Shown one piece after another: positions 12,714 to 24,924 of a stretch of DNA of 64,000 nucleotides. The position numbers were made by a program, and so were the translations under genes. Below the pieces are notes generated by a model. It had not been told where the DNA came from. It saw only the letters and a list, made by a program, of their open reading frames with translations, and made no database searches. This DNA is from Rhizophagus clarus (taxonomy: Eukaryota; Glomeromycota; Glomeromycetes; Glomerales; Glomeraceae), in the NCBI GenBank assembly GCA_015698045.1, contig BLAL01000196.1, positions 248,001 through 312,000 on the forward strand, in the 5' to 3' direction. The first letter of the stretch is position 1; every line of letters begins with the position of its first letter.

Positions 12714-12790
12714 TTTTAAAATATTTATTAATGTTTTTTTTTATTTTAAATATTTATTAATGTTTTTTTTTATTTTTTTTTTTTTTTAGA
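12500..12790. repeat. T-rich tandem repeat
   Basis: Six or so units made of a T-run of 15-25 nt followed by ATTTTTTTAAAATATTTATT and AATG. Low-complexity minisatellite with no coding potential. Confidence 0.75.
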
Positions 12791-15112
12791 ATTTAGGTAG
12801 TTGAATATTGGATTGGAATTTAAAAAGTAAATATAGTAAATATTCAAATTTTTTTTATTAATTTTTTTAACAAAATATTTACTAATATTTTATTTCTTTT
12901 TTTTCTTTAAATTTTAAAAAGTTTGGATGACTTTGCTTTTTTAGTATAATAATAAAGGTATATTTTTAGGTTTTTGTTATTGATTTTGATTTCTTTATTT
13001 TGCATTAATTTTATTTTTTTCTTATTTTATCATTTTTTATTTTTATTTTATTTTAATTGAAACAAAAGAAACTATAATAAAGATAAAAAAGTAAAAATTA
13101 TAATTAGATAAAATCAATACATACAATACTCATACAACATATCTTATTTTATTATTTTATTCCTATGTTTCAATTTTATTTTATTTTTATTATTTATTTA
13201 TTTCATTTTATTTTTTTATTATTTTCTCTTGTTCTTTATTTCCTATTTTATTTTAATTTTATTTTTTGCTTTATTTTTTTATTTACTATTTTATTATATT
13301 TTACTTTATTCTTTCCTTTTATTTTTTTATTTTTTTTTTTTCTTCTATTTACTTATTTCTTTTCTATTCTTTATTTCACATTATATATTTCTTTTTTATC
13401 TTTTATTTTTTTTTTCATTTTATATTTATTTTCTTTATTTTTATTATTTATTTCTGTTCTTTTTTTATTTTAAAGCTAAAAAATCTAATTCTAAAATAAA
13501 ATATTATATTATTTTTTTTTTTATAAGAGAATTTAATAAATATTTATATTTTATTATTTTACTTTATATAATTAATAAAAAGAAACTATTTATTTTTTTA
13601 AAAAAAAATTAATCTTAATATAAAATTTTTCATAAAATTAGCCAATCAAAAGTTTTTAATAAATCATATAACCAGTATTTATATATGTAATATATAATAA
13701 AAATCATTCTTTAAAAATTATTAAAATTAAAAAAAAACATAATAGATTATTAAATTTAAATTTATTATTTTCAATTACTTAATTATAAAATATTAATAAC
13801 TATTGATATATTATGAAAAAAAAGAAAAGATTTTTTTTATTAAAAATTACAAAAAAAAATTTATAGCATAGTATTCTTTTTAAATGTATAATATATATAG
13901 AAATAAAGTTATTTAAAATTAATTAATTTAATTAAATTTACTAATTAATAATTTATAATTTTAGCTGAATTTTTTTTAATTTTAGTTAAATTTATAATAC
14001 TAATCCAAATTATATTAAAATTAAAATTTTCAAATTATAAATAATATTATATTAATATAATATTTAGTAAGGGTCATACCAATCTAATTTTTTATTTAAT
14101 ATAATTTTTATTTTTTTTTGGATTTTTTATGTAAAATAGTAAAATAATATATATAATTTAAGTTAAAATTAAGTAAATTATTATTATTTAAATTTTTACT
14201 TACAAATTTTAACTAAATTAATAATAATTCTGATTATATACTTTTTTTTATATATTATTTTTTATTTTCTTTTCTCTTTATATATTGATCTCTTATGTTA
14301 TATTAAACAAAAAATTAATTTTAAAATAATCTAAAAAGTATTTATATTTAATATATATTTAGAATATATTTTAAATTTTTTTAATTATTACAATTAAATC
14401 TTTATATAATCTATATATCTTATTATATATAACCTGATAATTATATAATTGATATAATAATCAAAAAGGTTCATTAATAATAATAAATGGTTTAGTTAAA
14501 CTTATAAAAAAATCAGCAACATTATTAATAATGTAATATTAGATCTGGAATTAACATAATACTTTGGAAAAAAAGAGTCTGGATGCTAATTTTGATTTTT
14601 ACTTTGTGTTTTTACTTGAGGGAGTTTCATGATAATTGTATAATTTAGTTCTTTTGTTTTAACAGGTCAATTTGATTGATACTTTAATACTTACATTTTT
14701 TAAATATATTGAAGTTAATTTGTTTATTCAATTTTAGCTTCTCTTGTTAACGAAAAATAAAAATAAAAATGCTTTAGAAAAAAAAAGAGTTATCACTAGA
14801 ATATATTTAATAGATATAATAATAGTTAATTTTATAATATTTTATATTTATATTCATTATCTTAAATTATATTTTGATGATCGCATTCTGCAAGTCAGGG
14901 TAGATATAGCTTCTGATAAATTGTTTATATAGTATATAAACTAAATATTAATAAAAGCATATATAGATTATTAAAAAAAAAAAAGATAATTATATAATTA
15001 AAAATGTAATTTGTAAATTAAATACATAAATAATTATGTATTTTGTAATTATTTATATAAAATACAAATAATATATTAAACGTAATTATTGTAAATGTAG
15101 TTATGAGATAGT
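12791..15112. other. A+T-rich DNA without genes
   Basis: 13160-13610 is pyrimidine-rich (TTTATTTTA words); its open frames encode only Phe/Ile/Leu/Tyr and are artefacts of composition. Around 14876-14925 a 45-bp segment ending ATATAGCTTCTGATAAATTG recurs in inverse orientation at about 43811-43856, marking a shared decayed repeat. Confidence 0.6.
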
Positions 15113-15232
15113 TTGTGACCCTAGTATGGGAAACGGGCTGGCTTTGTATTTTCTGATCTTTTGTATCCTTTTCTATCTTTTTTCAGCAAATAAAGCATTT
15201 CTTTTGATTCCAAAAAAAAAAAAAAAAAAAAG
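15113..15232 (+). mobile_element. 3' end of a retroposed sequence with poly(A)
   Basis: A short block of ordinary base composition (TGACCCTAGTATGGGAAACG...) contains AATAAAG and ends in about 20 A residues at 15211-15230, abruptly flanked by A+T-rich DNA. This is the usual look of a severely 5'-truncated non-LTR retrotransposon or a retroposed transcript. No coding part remains. Confidence 0.5.
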
Positions 15233-15244
15233 TAATTATTGTAA

Positions 15245-15840
15245 ATACTATTAAATATAAATAAAATATTAAAACTGATAATTTTAGTATTCTTATATAT
15301 AAAAATATACAAAAAAATACTAAAACTAATAGTTCTAGCATTTTTATATATAAATAAAATCCAAATAAAAATAAAAATAAAATATTAGAGCAGACTGTTC
15401 TAATGTTTTTTTATATAAAAAGCCAAAAAAAAAATACTAAAACTAATTGTACTGATATTTTTATTTATAAAATACAAAAAAAAAAATACCAAAATAATAG
15501 TTCTAATATTTTTATATATAAAAAATACAAAAAATATTAAAATTGACAGTTTTAGTATTTTTATATATAACAAATTTAAAAAAATACCAAAATTAAGTTT
15601 TTGTATTTTTATATATAAAAAATGCAAAAAACATCAAAACTGATAGTTTTAGAATTTTTATATATAAAAAGTAAAAAAAATGCTAAAATAAACTATTTTA
15701 ACATTTTTAGATTATTCTAGTATTTTTATTTATAAAATGTAAAAAAAAATACCAAAATTGAATTCTGGTATTTTTATATATAAAAATATAAAAAAAATGC
15801 TAAAATTAATTATTTTAGTATTTTATTTATAAAATACAGA
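15245..15840. repeat. tandem array of short hairpins
   Basis: About ten units of 55-70 bp, each with the near-perfect palindrome AATACTAAAACTG.TAGTTTTAGTATT followed by TTATATATAAA. Arms vary but keep pairing, for example ACCAAAATTG paired with ttCTGGT. It looks like amplified MITE ends. One further half unit (CAGTTCTAGTATTTTT) stands at about 16070. Confidence 0.7.
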
Positions 15841-17000
15841 AGTATATAGTAAACATGTAGTGTATGAAAGACTATGTATGTAACGTAAGGTTAAACATCA
15901 CATATCAACAAGTCACGTTACCAATTATGGTACAGAATAGACTAGTCTAGGCCTTTTCTTATTTGGTAATCCAATAATGTTGATTAGTATAGTTGAGGTA
16001 TAATACTTAATCATACACTACAAGATTTTTTTTCATACACTAGTACATGTTATCGTAACACCCAAAAAACAGTTCTAGTATTTTTGGTTTATTCAAAAAA
16101 TAAAATCATATGATTTATAATTAATCAATAATATTTATGCTAATTACATATAGTATAAATAATTATATATTTACATATTCAGTTCTTAAAAAATCTAATA
16201 ATTAATTACCAAGATTATGAATTATATATTTATATAAAAATATAAAATTACCAGGCCATATATATACCCTATATAGTTATACTTTTATATAAGAATCTAA
16301 TTTTATAAAACTGACTTTTATTTAGTTAATTTGCCTTTTTATGATTAGAATTTGATTATAATCATTATTACTACATGATTTATAATATACAATATATATT
16401 ATTTTTACTAATAATTAAATATTATGAATTCGAATTCTTATAAAGATTGTATTTGCCATTAATTTAAAGAAATCTAATTTAAAAATATATTATTATAATA
16501 GAAATTATAATAGAAATAATAAAATTCATTAATTTATTTTCTTGGTTTTATTATTCCAATTATTTTACTTAAATTTAAAATCTATTTTTTAGAATTATAA
16601 TAATTCAAACTAATTTTTCTATTAAGAAATTTAAAGATTAGTCACTTTTTCTGGTATTTTTACTGGACAAATCCCAAACATTTGGATTTGAAGGACAAGT
16701 ATAATATTTTATTTTTCAAAAATCTTATAAAGAATATAATGTATTGAAAAAATATATATATGTATACAAGCATTACTGTAGTAATATTTAAAAAAATCTT
16801 TTAATTTTCTGTATGTTTTCATAGGATAATATATTTACGATTTTGATATTTTGAGAGTTTTTTTTTATTTTATCATAGCAAACAATATTAAGATTTTTTA
16901 TAATCTTACTTTTGTAAATTATATATTACAATATTAAGTCTTTACAAACATAAAAATTAAAATAAAAAATACGGTAAATAAACATAACAAAAATTAAATA
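15841..17000. other. A+T-rich DNA without genes
   Basis: Only short unique stretches are seen. GTGTATGAAAG near 15863 and an inverted ATACACTAC near 16013 could be the ends of a 150-bp repeat, but this is weak. Nothing coding. Confidence 0.5.
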
Positions 17001-17021
17001 TATTAATGATGAGTATGTATA

Positions 17022-18384
17022 TCAATCATTTCGACGAGGTTTAAATATAAGAATAATAATAAGTCCAAAAATTAGTAACAATAAAAGTAGGATTATTTTT
17101 CGATTTCTAGTTTTCTTTTGATATTGTGCACCCTAAAAATATGAAAAAGGGAAATTTTAGGATAAATTATCGATAGTTTTGATTAAAAAGAATTACTTTT
17201 TTTACCTTATCTAACTCTCTGACAGCAGATTTAACATTAACATTCATTTGTTCAACATTATAATCAATTCGATCTAATAATGTTCCTTGATCAATTACAA
17301 TTGTTTGAAGCTCTCTAAAAATTTCTGCTATTGTATGCATAGATTTTGCAATTTCATTTATTTCTCGTTCTCGCTGCGAAATCACTGCCTCCGAAGATTC
17401 CACACGTGCAAGTTGATTTGAAGTAAATCCCTAAATCATTTAAATTAAGTTAAATCATTTATTTATTAATATTCAACGTTCCAATTAAATTAAGGTTTCC
17501 CATACCAATTCCAAATCATCTTCATTTGAATCGTTACTTTCTATTAAAAAAAATTTTGAACTCTTAGATTCTATTCCTTTAAGTTCTATATATTAATGAC
17601 TTTAATTAGTTTCTTCTCTTAAAAAATTATTCCCCAAAAACAATATTTTTGAAAATTACTCTTCATATAAGATGCTTGCTGCTTTCGAAAACTCGATGAT
17701 AATTCTTGTAATTTTGAAGCTAATGAAATTTGAATATTTTTACTCATAGCTCGTTCTTGATTTGATGCTGTTGATGATAAACTCTCATTTGCAATCCGTT
17801 TAATTTTCCATTGACATTGTTGAAATAACTAAAAAAAAAAAAAAAAAAAATTTTAATAAGGTCGATTATAACTATAATCAAAAAGAATATTAATTACGTG
17901 TGTTATTTCATCCGTTAATCGTTCTATTTCTTCCTCTTCTTTGGTTCGATCATCAAATCCCGGAAGAATATGTTTCTTATGAAGAGATTCTAGCGTTGGA
18001 ACTATAAAATTATAATATTTAAACTTAGAAATAAATATAGATTTGAAAAGGTTAACTTAAAGACTTACGAAGATTCTTTATTTGATCAATATCATCGTCC
18101 ACCTCTTCAACTATATCTATCCTGCAGTAAGTTACGACACAATAGTTTAAGAATTAGAAATGTTCATGATCTAAAGTTTTTTGGCTAGATCAAGAAAATT
18201 GAAATCACCATTTTGGCGGTAAAACAGAAAGTTCTATGACATGATCTGAACTTTCTATTAAACCAGCTTGTTCTGACGTATTATAGGAATCATAACCACT
18301 CGTTGTAGCTGAAGGTCGAGATTGGTTTCTCGCGAAAGAATTACGATATTTTAAAAACAGAAGTGTTCGGCTTCTGGTTGCCAT
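17022..18384 (-). CDS. TLG2: Syntaxin-16/Tlg2-type t-SNARE
   Basis: Seven exons join in frame: 18384-18209, 18121-18069, 18001-17898, 17828-17660, 17585-17506, 17430-17206, 17132-17022, giving 305 aa with stop TGA. The product is a Qa-SNARE that would act in fusion of endosome-derived vesicles with the trans-Golgi. Diagnostic features are LPPKW-IDIVEEVDDDI and HKKHILPGFDD near residues 57-95 (typical of the Tlg2/STX16 group), a Ser/Gln-rich helical part (about 110-165), a SNARE helix from about residue 198 containing the zero-layer Gln in LQTIVIDQG, and a C-terminal membrane anchor IILLLLLLIFGLIIILIF just before a short basic tail. Introns are 57-87 nt except for the 105-nt one near 17900, and all are GT-AG. 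It is transcribed divergently from the CCCH gene at 19654. Length and domain order are normal for the family. Confidence 0.9.
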
Positions 18385-19653
18385 CGAAAAATAGGTTTGT
18401 TTCGGATCGCTACATTAGTGGAAATCGAAATTTCACTAAATTACGGTTGTACAAATTACTGTGACTATTTGAAATATAAAAAATGCCCTAATATATGTAT
18501 TTTATGGAAATTACATTTTTAAAGAGATCATATAGAGTAATTCTCTCGTTTCTCAAATTTGGTCAGTTTAAAATAAGTCTAAAAAAGTAATTTGGTTAGC
18601 AACTCTCAATGAATTTACCTTTTTTAAACAACTGTTTTAATTGTCTAAAAGATTTAAAATTTGAGATTTGGCATTTATGATTTAATAAAAAAATCGAGAT
18701 ATTATGCTTTAGCGTACACTTTTTTTTTTTTTTTACCAATGATGACAAATTTCTTTCGTTTGAATTATTTAATCCGAAAATATATTAAAATAAAAACGTT
18801 CTTAAAAGTCCAAACTTGGCAAATCGATAAGTAAATGTTAAAAAATTATATTAGTATAATTAATTTATAGGAAATCTAAAAATCGAAATATTTTGCAAAA
18901 TAAAACGGTATGATTTAGTTGACACTTGACACTTATGGATTTGCAGAAAGTAGTAGTTAGTTGTAGAGACAAATTTACAATCTTTGTCAGCGGAATATTT
19001 CTTCTATATAAATAAGAAATCTTATGAGTTTTAACAAATTACGATCTGAATTTCACAGATAATTGAGCACGCATAATTCGCATCAAACGCGTATATAAAT
19101 TATAAGAAATGCCAAGATATGAAAAAATGAAGTGATTCTTGTTAAAGCGACAGTGGCTGTGCACAAATTGACATATAAATGTAAAATTTGTTAACATAGT
19201 CGATCGATCCGCAAAAAAACTCGAATTCAGAACTATCATAAAACCGGATAATGGACATATTTTACAAGTTGCATAAGAAAACGTTACTATTTTTTAGAAC
19301 ACTCGGATCTCTATCTAAATTTGTCCTATATACTATATTAATTATTCAGACACGTTCTACCCACTATAATCACTATAATCTCAATCTTACTGAATTACTG
19401 TAATACTTAAAATGTAATTACGGTGTATTTATAATTATGAAAATATTATGATAATTTTCATTCTCCTCTTCTCTATTTTTCTGCGTCTCAGAAACTGTCA
19501 GCATATTTCCGTGTTGATACAATAATTTCATAGAGTTATGTGTGCATATTTTTTTTTTTTTTTTTTTTCGTTCATATATTATTTCTAAAGATTTCTCGTA
19601 TTTTTTTTTTTTTTTTCCAAAAATAATCTAATTTCTATCGTCTTTTTTTAACC
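18385..19653. other. intergenic region between divergent genes
   Basis: 1.27 kb between the start codons of the SNARE gene and the CCCH gene. It should contain both promoters. Long T-runs at 18720, 19550-19568 and 19602-19617 precede the CCCH gene. No convincing reading frame or RNA gene was found. Confidence 0.5.
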
Positions 19654-20409
19654 ATGTCAAAGATTGACATCCTCAATCCTAATCTTTACAATTTCAAGTT
19701 AGATTTCGAACAATTTATTCATGACAAGATCATACCTCAGAAAAAAGTTGAACAATCACATGGTTTGTGTTTTTAAATACGAAAAATACAACTTATCCCT
19801 TTTTTAACTTTAAAAAAATATAATTATTAGATACAATAAAAAAACGACGAAACGCTAATGATATCGTGTGTAAACATTGGTTGATTGGATCGTGTTTTCG
19901 TATTAATTGTCCTTATTTACACTCTTACGAATTCAATAATATGCCATTATGTCCTACTTTGAAGAAATTTGGATCATGTAACAGAGAAGTTTGTGTATTT
20001 TCTCATAGTCAAAGTGTTAACAGCAATAAATTTCGAAAAGAATGTCGATCTTACGAACGTGGATTCTGTAAATACGGTAATTATTGACATATTTCTCATT
20101 AACTATCTGTGTTATTAATTTACTTTTGTATTATAAAATGTAAAGGACCAACTTGCAAATATAAGCATACACGTCGTGTTTTGTGTGATCTTTACTTGAC
20201 AGGATTTTGTACACGGGGACCGACATGTCCAAACGCACAGTATGAATTTTGGATCATTAAGATAATTTTTTATATTATGACCGTGAGAGATTTTACATTT
20301 TTAAATATTTGCTTTTTTTAGTCCAAGGCATTTTATCAATTCTTTAAAATCAAGTTCGCGCGTTTACAGAAACACACGTAAAACTTTGGTGATGGGATTA
20401 CCAAATTAG
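19654..20409 (+). CDS. YTH1: CPSF30/Yth1-like CCCH zinc-finger protein
   Basis: Four exons, 19654-19762, 19831-20076, 20146-20239 and 20322-20409, join in frame to 178 aa. The product would be the zinc-finger subunit of the mRNA cleavage and polyadenylation factor that helps read the AAUAAA signal. Four CCCH fingers are visible: CKHWLIGSC...CPYLH, CPTLKKFGSCNREVCVFSH, CRSYERGFCKYG-PTCKYKH (split by an intron) and CDLYLTGFC...CPNAH followed by PRHF. The linker words KHW.IG.C, FG.C and YERGFCKYGP are characteristic of CPSF30/Yth1. The N-terminus (NPNLYNFKLDFEQFIHDK) resembles that of Yth1, but the first finger of the usual five is absent: exon 1 passes directly to a basic stretch KKRRNAND. It is convergent with RPS29, about 200 bp apart. 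It could be a divergent paralogue rather than the sole orthologue. Confidence 0.85.
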
Positions 20410-20610
20410 TTGTAAAGATTATAAATTCACATAAAAATTTTGGATTTTAATATTACTAAATATTTAATTAAATTTTAGATAATTAATTAAACAAATAAGC
20501 AATACATATTAGCAGAAGCGCTTAATAGTATATTTTTAAGAAATAGTGTGATTTCTTTGAAATTATTAAATGATAAAACATAAAAAGAGTTATTATTTTT
20601 CCAGATTGGT

Positions 20611-20947
20611 TTATCGGTACTTTTAGCAAAAATTTGTTAAATAAATAAAAAATTAATAATGATCAAAATAAATCTGTTAAATAATACTCGTTTGTAATAT
20701 TAAAAATTTACCTTAATAAAACCAATGTCCTTGGAGTACTCACGAAAGCATTGACGACAAACATTTAGATTGTATTTACGGATCAAACCAGCGCGATGAG
20801 CGCACACCCGACTTTTATTATATCATATCAAATAAAAATGAGTATCATTAGGAAAGCAAAAAAAAAACGCTCCTAAATAATTTACCATTCGCGGGAGCCT
20901 TTTCCATAACGACGAGGACGAGAGAACCAAACTTGATCGTGAGCCAT
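20611..20947 (-). CDS. RPS29: 40S ribosomal protein S29 (uS14)
   Basis: Exons 20947-20886, 20811-20712 and 20619-20611 join to 56 aa, exactly the usual length. The protein begins [20 protein letters not shown] and carries the four-cysteine zinc site: the first Cys codon is created at the exon 1/2 junction, followed by RVC and later NVCRQC. The second exon ends DIGFIK and the third exon is only nine bases (TAC CGA TAA), giving the conserved ending GFIKYR. The protein is a structural part of the small ribosomal subunit head. The first two junctions are certain; the 9-nt exon rests on AAAAG|TACCGATAA and agreement with eukaryotic S29 C-termini. Confidence 0.92.
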
Positions 20948-21993
20948 CTTTTACGAAACGTATGCTGCTACTTTTATGTACGCTTATTGATTTAAAATCG
21001 AATCGCTTTTGATGTGTCAGAGGAGGATCAAATTCGAAAAGAAAAAAAAAAAGAGATTATCCCGTGAAATTTGTGTGACTATTGTTTTATTGGTTCACGA
21101 TTTTATCTATAACGTGAAATTATGGCCTGGTTACAAGTTACAATCGAAAATTTCCAGTAAATTCCTAAAATCTACGCTTCTTTTCTTTCCTCTTCGTTCT
21201 AGCAATATAGGTTTTTTTTTCCACTTTCTTGTATAATAAAGAAACCGCTTGTCACGGTAGGGTGTGCTCTGTGGATTTACCGACTAGTGGTAAGTTAGTC
21301 GGTCTATCCTTGGCCATCTGCTGGGACAGGTAATATATGTATTGTTTATATTTTCAAGAAGGAAAATAAGGAAAGGAAAACCAGCACTTTTGAGCCTCGT
21401 TTACGATCATGGGAGTAGCAATTCTTACACACCGATCTATGAGTCAACACGCCATACCATCTAGCAACACAGCAATATTATTTTTATCTCAGGTGGTCTT
21501 GTCCACAGAGAGGGTCTTTAGTAGTTTTGGGCTAAGCGTCGTGTTTAGTCCCTGGCGAAGTAAGGGGGCCCCGCATGTGATAGATGTGCACGTAACTATC
21601 TGTGACAAGCTGCCCTTTTTCCCCCCCTTTCTTAAAAAAAACCATACCTTGCACTGCTGTTTACTAGCTTAGTGCTTTGCGTTTTTTTATTTGCTGTGTT
21701 GTTGCTTTTTGTGTTGCTCATTATCCTTGTTATTGATTTTCTCTCTCTTTCTAATATATTATAGCTTTACTCAATTTTTGGCAAGTGGCAACGATGAGAA
21801 GTGGTTGCCATAACCCAAAAGTTTTATCAAGTTAAATAGATGATTTTTATGTATTATCTATTACTCATGTATTATTTATTTATTCATGTACTGCTGCTTT
21901 AATGTTTTAACCTTTTCAAACATAAGAGTTCTTATTTTTTAAAAAAAAATTAATATTAATAGTTAAAAAATTTATCGTAGTTGTATACCAGTT
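20948..21993. other. intergenic DNA with an unidentified repeat-like block
   Basis: Follows the RPS29 promoter side. 21240-21800 is clearly less A+T-rich than its surroundings. It contains an exact 9-bp inverted pair, GCTTGTCAC at about 21247 and GTGACAAGC at about 21603, bracketing 360 bp. TGTCACGG at the left edge resembles the start of some fungal LTRs. No flanking direct repeat matches, so neither solo LTR nor MITE can be asserted. The open frames inside it have no recognisable motif. Confidence 0.35.
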
Positions 21994-23934
21994 TTATTGA
22001 CATAAATGTATTTTTTTTAATTTTGCAATAAAGAAACCAATGGTATCATAACCATTTTTAATACCAGGATCAAACCTTTGAACCATGAACCTTTGGGTTT
22101 CATTTAATCCGGTACCTTCAAGACCTGGATCACCAAGTTTTATTTCAGGTTCGATGAGAGATAAATCAGGAAAATTTTTTAAAGCCCAAGAAATAACTTG
22201 TTCATTTTCTGCAGGATTAAACTAATTATAGAACATCATTCGTTAATAATCATTTTTTTTTTTTTTTTTTTTTTATTATAGCAGATAAGAATTTTAATTT
22301 TAAATACATAACTGTACAGGTTGAATATACTAGAATTCCATCAGGTTTTAATAATTTATAGGCAGAAGTGAATAGTTTCTTTTGATATTCTGGTATAGTA
22401 ATGGTTATATCAGATAATTTCACATTAATTGAAAAATTTGGGCGTTGACCTTTTCAAATAAAAAAGAATTAATTTTAATAAAAAAAAAAAAAAAAAAAAA
22501 AAGTCAGTCCAGTCTTACCAAGATTACTACAAGGAGGATCTAATAATATACGATCAAAGGATTCTTTTGGAAATCCTTTGATTTGATCACCACACTTCAA
22601 ATCTTTAATATTAAAATTAGCCACATCATTATCTGACAATATGGCTTTTGTAACATCTAATACAAAAGATTTTACCAATTGCTTCACATCACATTTAATA
22701 GCATTTTGATTAATTTTATCAACTTTTTGTTTAGACCTATCGGTTGCGATTATAATTCCATCACTAGATATATCAGGATTACGTGATGAATTACGTAGTA
22801 AAAGAGAAGCGATATGAGTTGTTTTACCACCCGGTGAAGCGCACATATCCATGATATTGTCTCCTGGTTGAGGATTTAATAAGTGACCAACTAAAATACT
22901 TGGTTTATTTTGAAGGAATATAAGAGATGAAAGATGTGATGATAATGAAGTTGATATCGACGGAGTTCTGTATAATGGTTGAGTCATTAATACGCCTATT
23001 CCTGATAACTCTGATGGATTTGATGAAAATATTTCATGTCGACTCTAATATACATTCAAAAGTAAGTATTTTTATGCAAGTTAAAATATGATTTATTAGT
23101 TTATATGAATAAAAAATGACTTTACCATAAGCATTTTTCCATTTCCGATGAACAATTTTTTTCCAGTATAATTTTTTAAATAACCTCTACGACAATTTCC
23201 ATCAACATCTACCATAACAGCAACATTTTCTCCTGCTTCAACTGAACGTAATTAAATTTTAAATAAGATTTCTTACAAAAAAGAGAATAATAATTAATAG
23301 ATTCGTTAGATTTGTTATGATATACCTGGACGAGCAGCTAATACACCTGGCTACATATATTGGTGATCGTGATAAAAGGAGAAGGAAAAAAAAAAAAAAA
23401 AAATTAGATTATCAAGTATATATACAAATAGAATTAAAATATATTAAAGATTCTTTTTCACATATATAAATTTTTTACTATCTACCGCATATATATCAGC
23501 ACCGCGAAGAATTGAAGTTCCAGCATATTTATCCACTATAATTTCTTTATCACATGGCATAATGTCTTTAAAGGGACCATAAATTGGTATACATAATACA
23601 TCTGATAAAATTTCATGTTTTATAATTTTAATTTCATTCCAATCTTTTCTTTTACATTGCTAATCATACACAAAATAAGAAGAATTAGAGGTGATTAAAA
23701 GGATATTCGTTAAAAATGATATTTACTTACCTCGTTTATAATTTCTTGTAATATATTAGAAATGTTATCTCTGTCATTTCCATTTTGAGATATTATACGA
23801 ATATAAGTCATACATGGTGGTATAGATAACGAGGAACAAATTTCTTTCCATTGGTTTATTGTATAATAATTTAAAAAATATTCATTAACCTCTTTTGGAA
23901 AATTTATTGAAATTAAAGTATCGTGGTTTGACAT
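21994..23934 (-). CDS. NSUN6: NSUN6-type RNA (cytosine-5) methyltransferase
   Basis: Seven exons join in frame: 23934-23731, 23659-23486, 23350-23326, 23241-23126, 23044-22519, 22449-22313 and 22221-21994, giving 469 aa. The enzyme uses S-adenosylmethionine to methylate C5 of cytosine; animal NSUN6 acts on the acceptor end of tRNA-Cys/Thr and some mRNAs. An N-terminal PUA-like region is split over exons 1-4 (DVLCIPIYGP, LRGADIYA-PGVLAARPG, GYLKNYTGKK). The Rossmann core has LNPQPGDNIMDMCASPGGKT, then ILLDPPCS (motif IV Cys) and VYSTCT (motif VI catalytic Cys, at the exon 6/7 junction). The C-terminus is RFDPG...DTIGFFIAKL. The total length equals that usual for the family. It is divergent from the gene at 24925. 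Exon 5 would run into a T-run if its GTAAGA site were not used. Confidence 0.92.
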
Positions 23935-24873
23935 AATTGAATTGATTCTATTAAATTTCAGTATTTATTACAAGAAAATAATTCTTAACCATTATCATGT
24001 GAAATTACGTAAATAATGTTACGAAAAGATTTTCCCAAATAAATAATGATATGTCTACAATGTATACTTCAAACACGTTTCCTTCTGTTCAGGTTTTCAC
24101 AAAGAAGAGCACGTTTCAAAATTTATTAACAGAAAACAGAATGACAAGAATTAAATCAAAACGAGCAAAAAAGGAAAAAAGTGTTTTGTCACACATGCAT
24201 TGTACGTAATACATAATTTGAATTTTAAGCATTATACGAAAGTTAAAATAATAATAATATCCGAGATTTTTCAGAAAGTCTTTCCTTTTTTATAATTCAA
24301 TCACGTTTGGTCATCCCATAAGTTGAAAAATCCTTTGATAAACCCTAATAGATAAAAATATAATTTCTTTTTTAGTACTCAATGGAGGTCTGATTATTGT
24401 AAGTGTTGGTCTTTTTCTTTTACGATTTTCACTCCTACACAGTCTCCTTGATTAAATGTGAAAGACTCATGTAGCTGGAGTTTATTGATTCGAATGAAAT
24501 AAAATTTTCCTTACCAATGAGTCTACAATCTTAATGATTTTCAAATTTGTATAATTTTTTATTGCTGTTTTAAAGTGAAGAAAATCCATTCTTTTAAATA
24601 TGAAACTAAAAGAATCGACAATTACTGATAAAAACAATTTGATCATTTAAATTTTGTCATTGTCGATCAAACAAAATCAAATAATATTAAGGGACATTTT
24701 TCGTACAAATTATGAACTAATTAATTTCTCTTCAGAGATTATTAAAATGATTTGTTTTCTTCTCAAAGAAGAAATAAATCAATAAATAAAATTATATATA
24801 GTAAAAACATTGGTATTATTTTTAAGAATTCATTGAACAAATCATTTTAAGATAAATAATTGTATAATGCTTG

Positions 24874-24881
24874 TATAAAAA
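24874..24881 (+). promoter_or_regulatory. TATA box of the 24925 gene
   Basis: TATAAAAA stands 44 nt upstream of the ATG at 24925, a plausible spacing for a short 5' leader. Confidence 0.5.
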
Positions 24882-24924
24882 GAGACGATTTTCCTCCAAA
24901 ATTCCTTTAGAAAAAGGAGTGAAA

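Noticed and set aside
13165..13612. Three overlapping open frames of 77-127 codons rich in Phe, Ile, Tyr
   Set aside because: They come from a T-rich low-complexity tract; several overlapping frames are open and none has a motif.
21409..21672. 87-codon frame in the GC-richer block
   Set aside because: No recognisable motif, poor codon pattern, and it runs past the inverted-repeat end; more likely repeat DNA.
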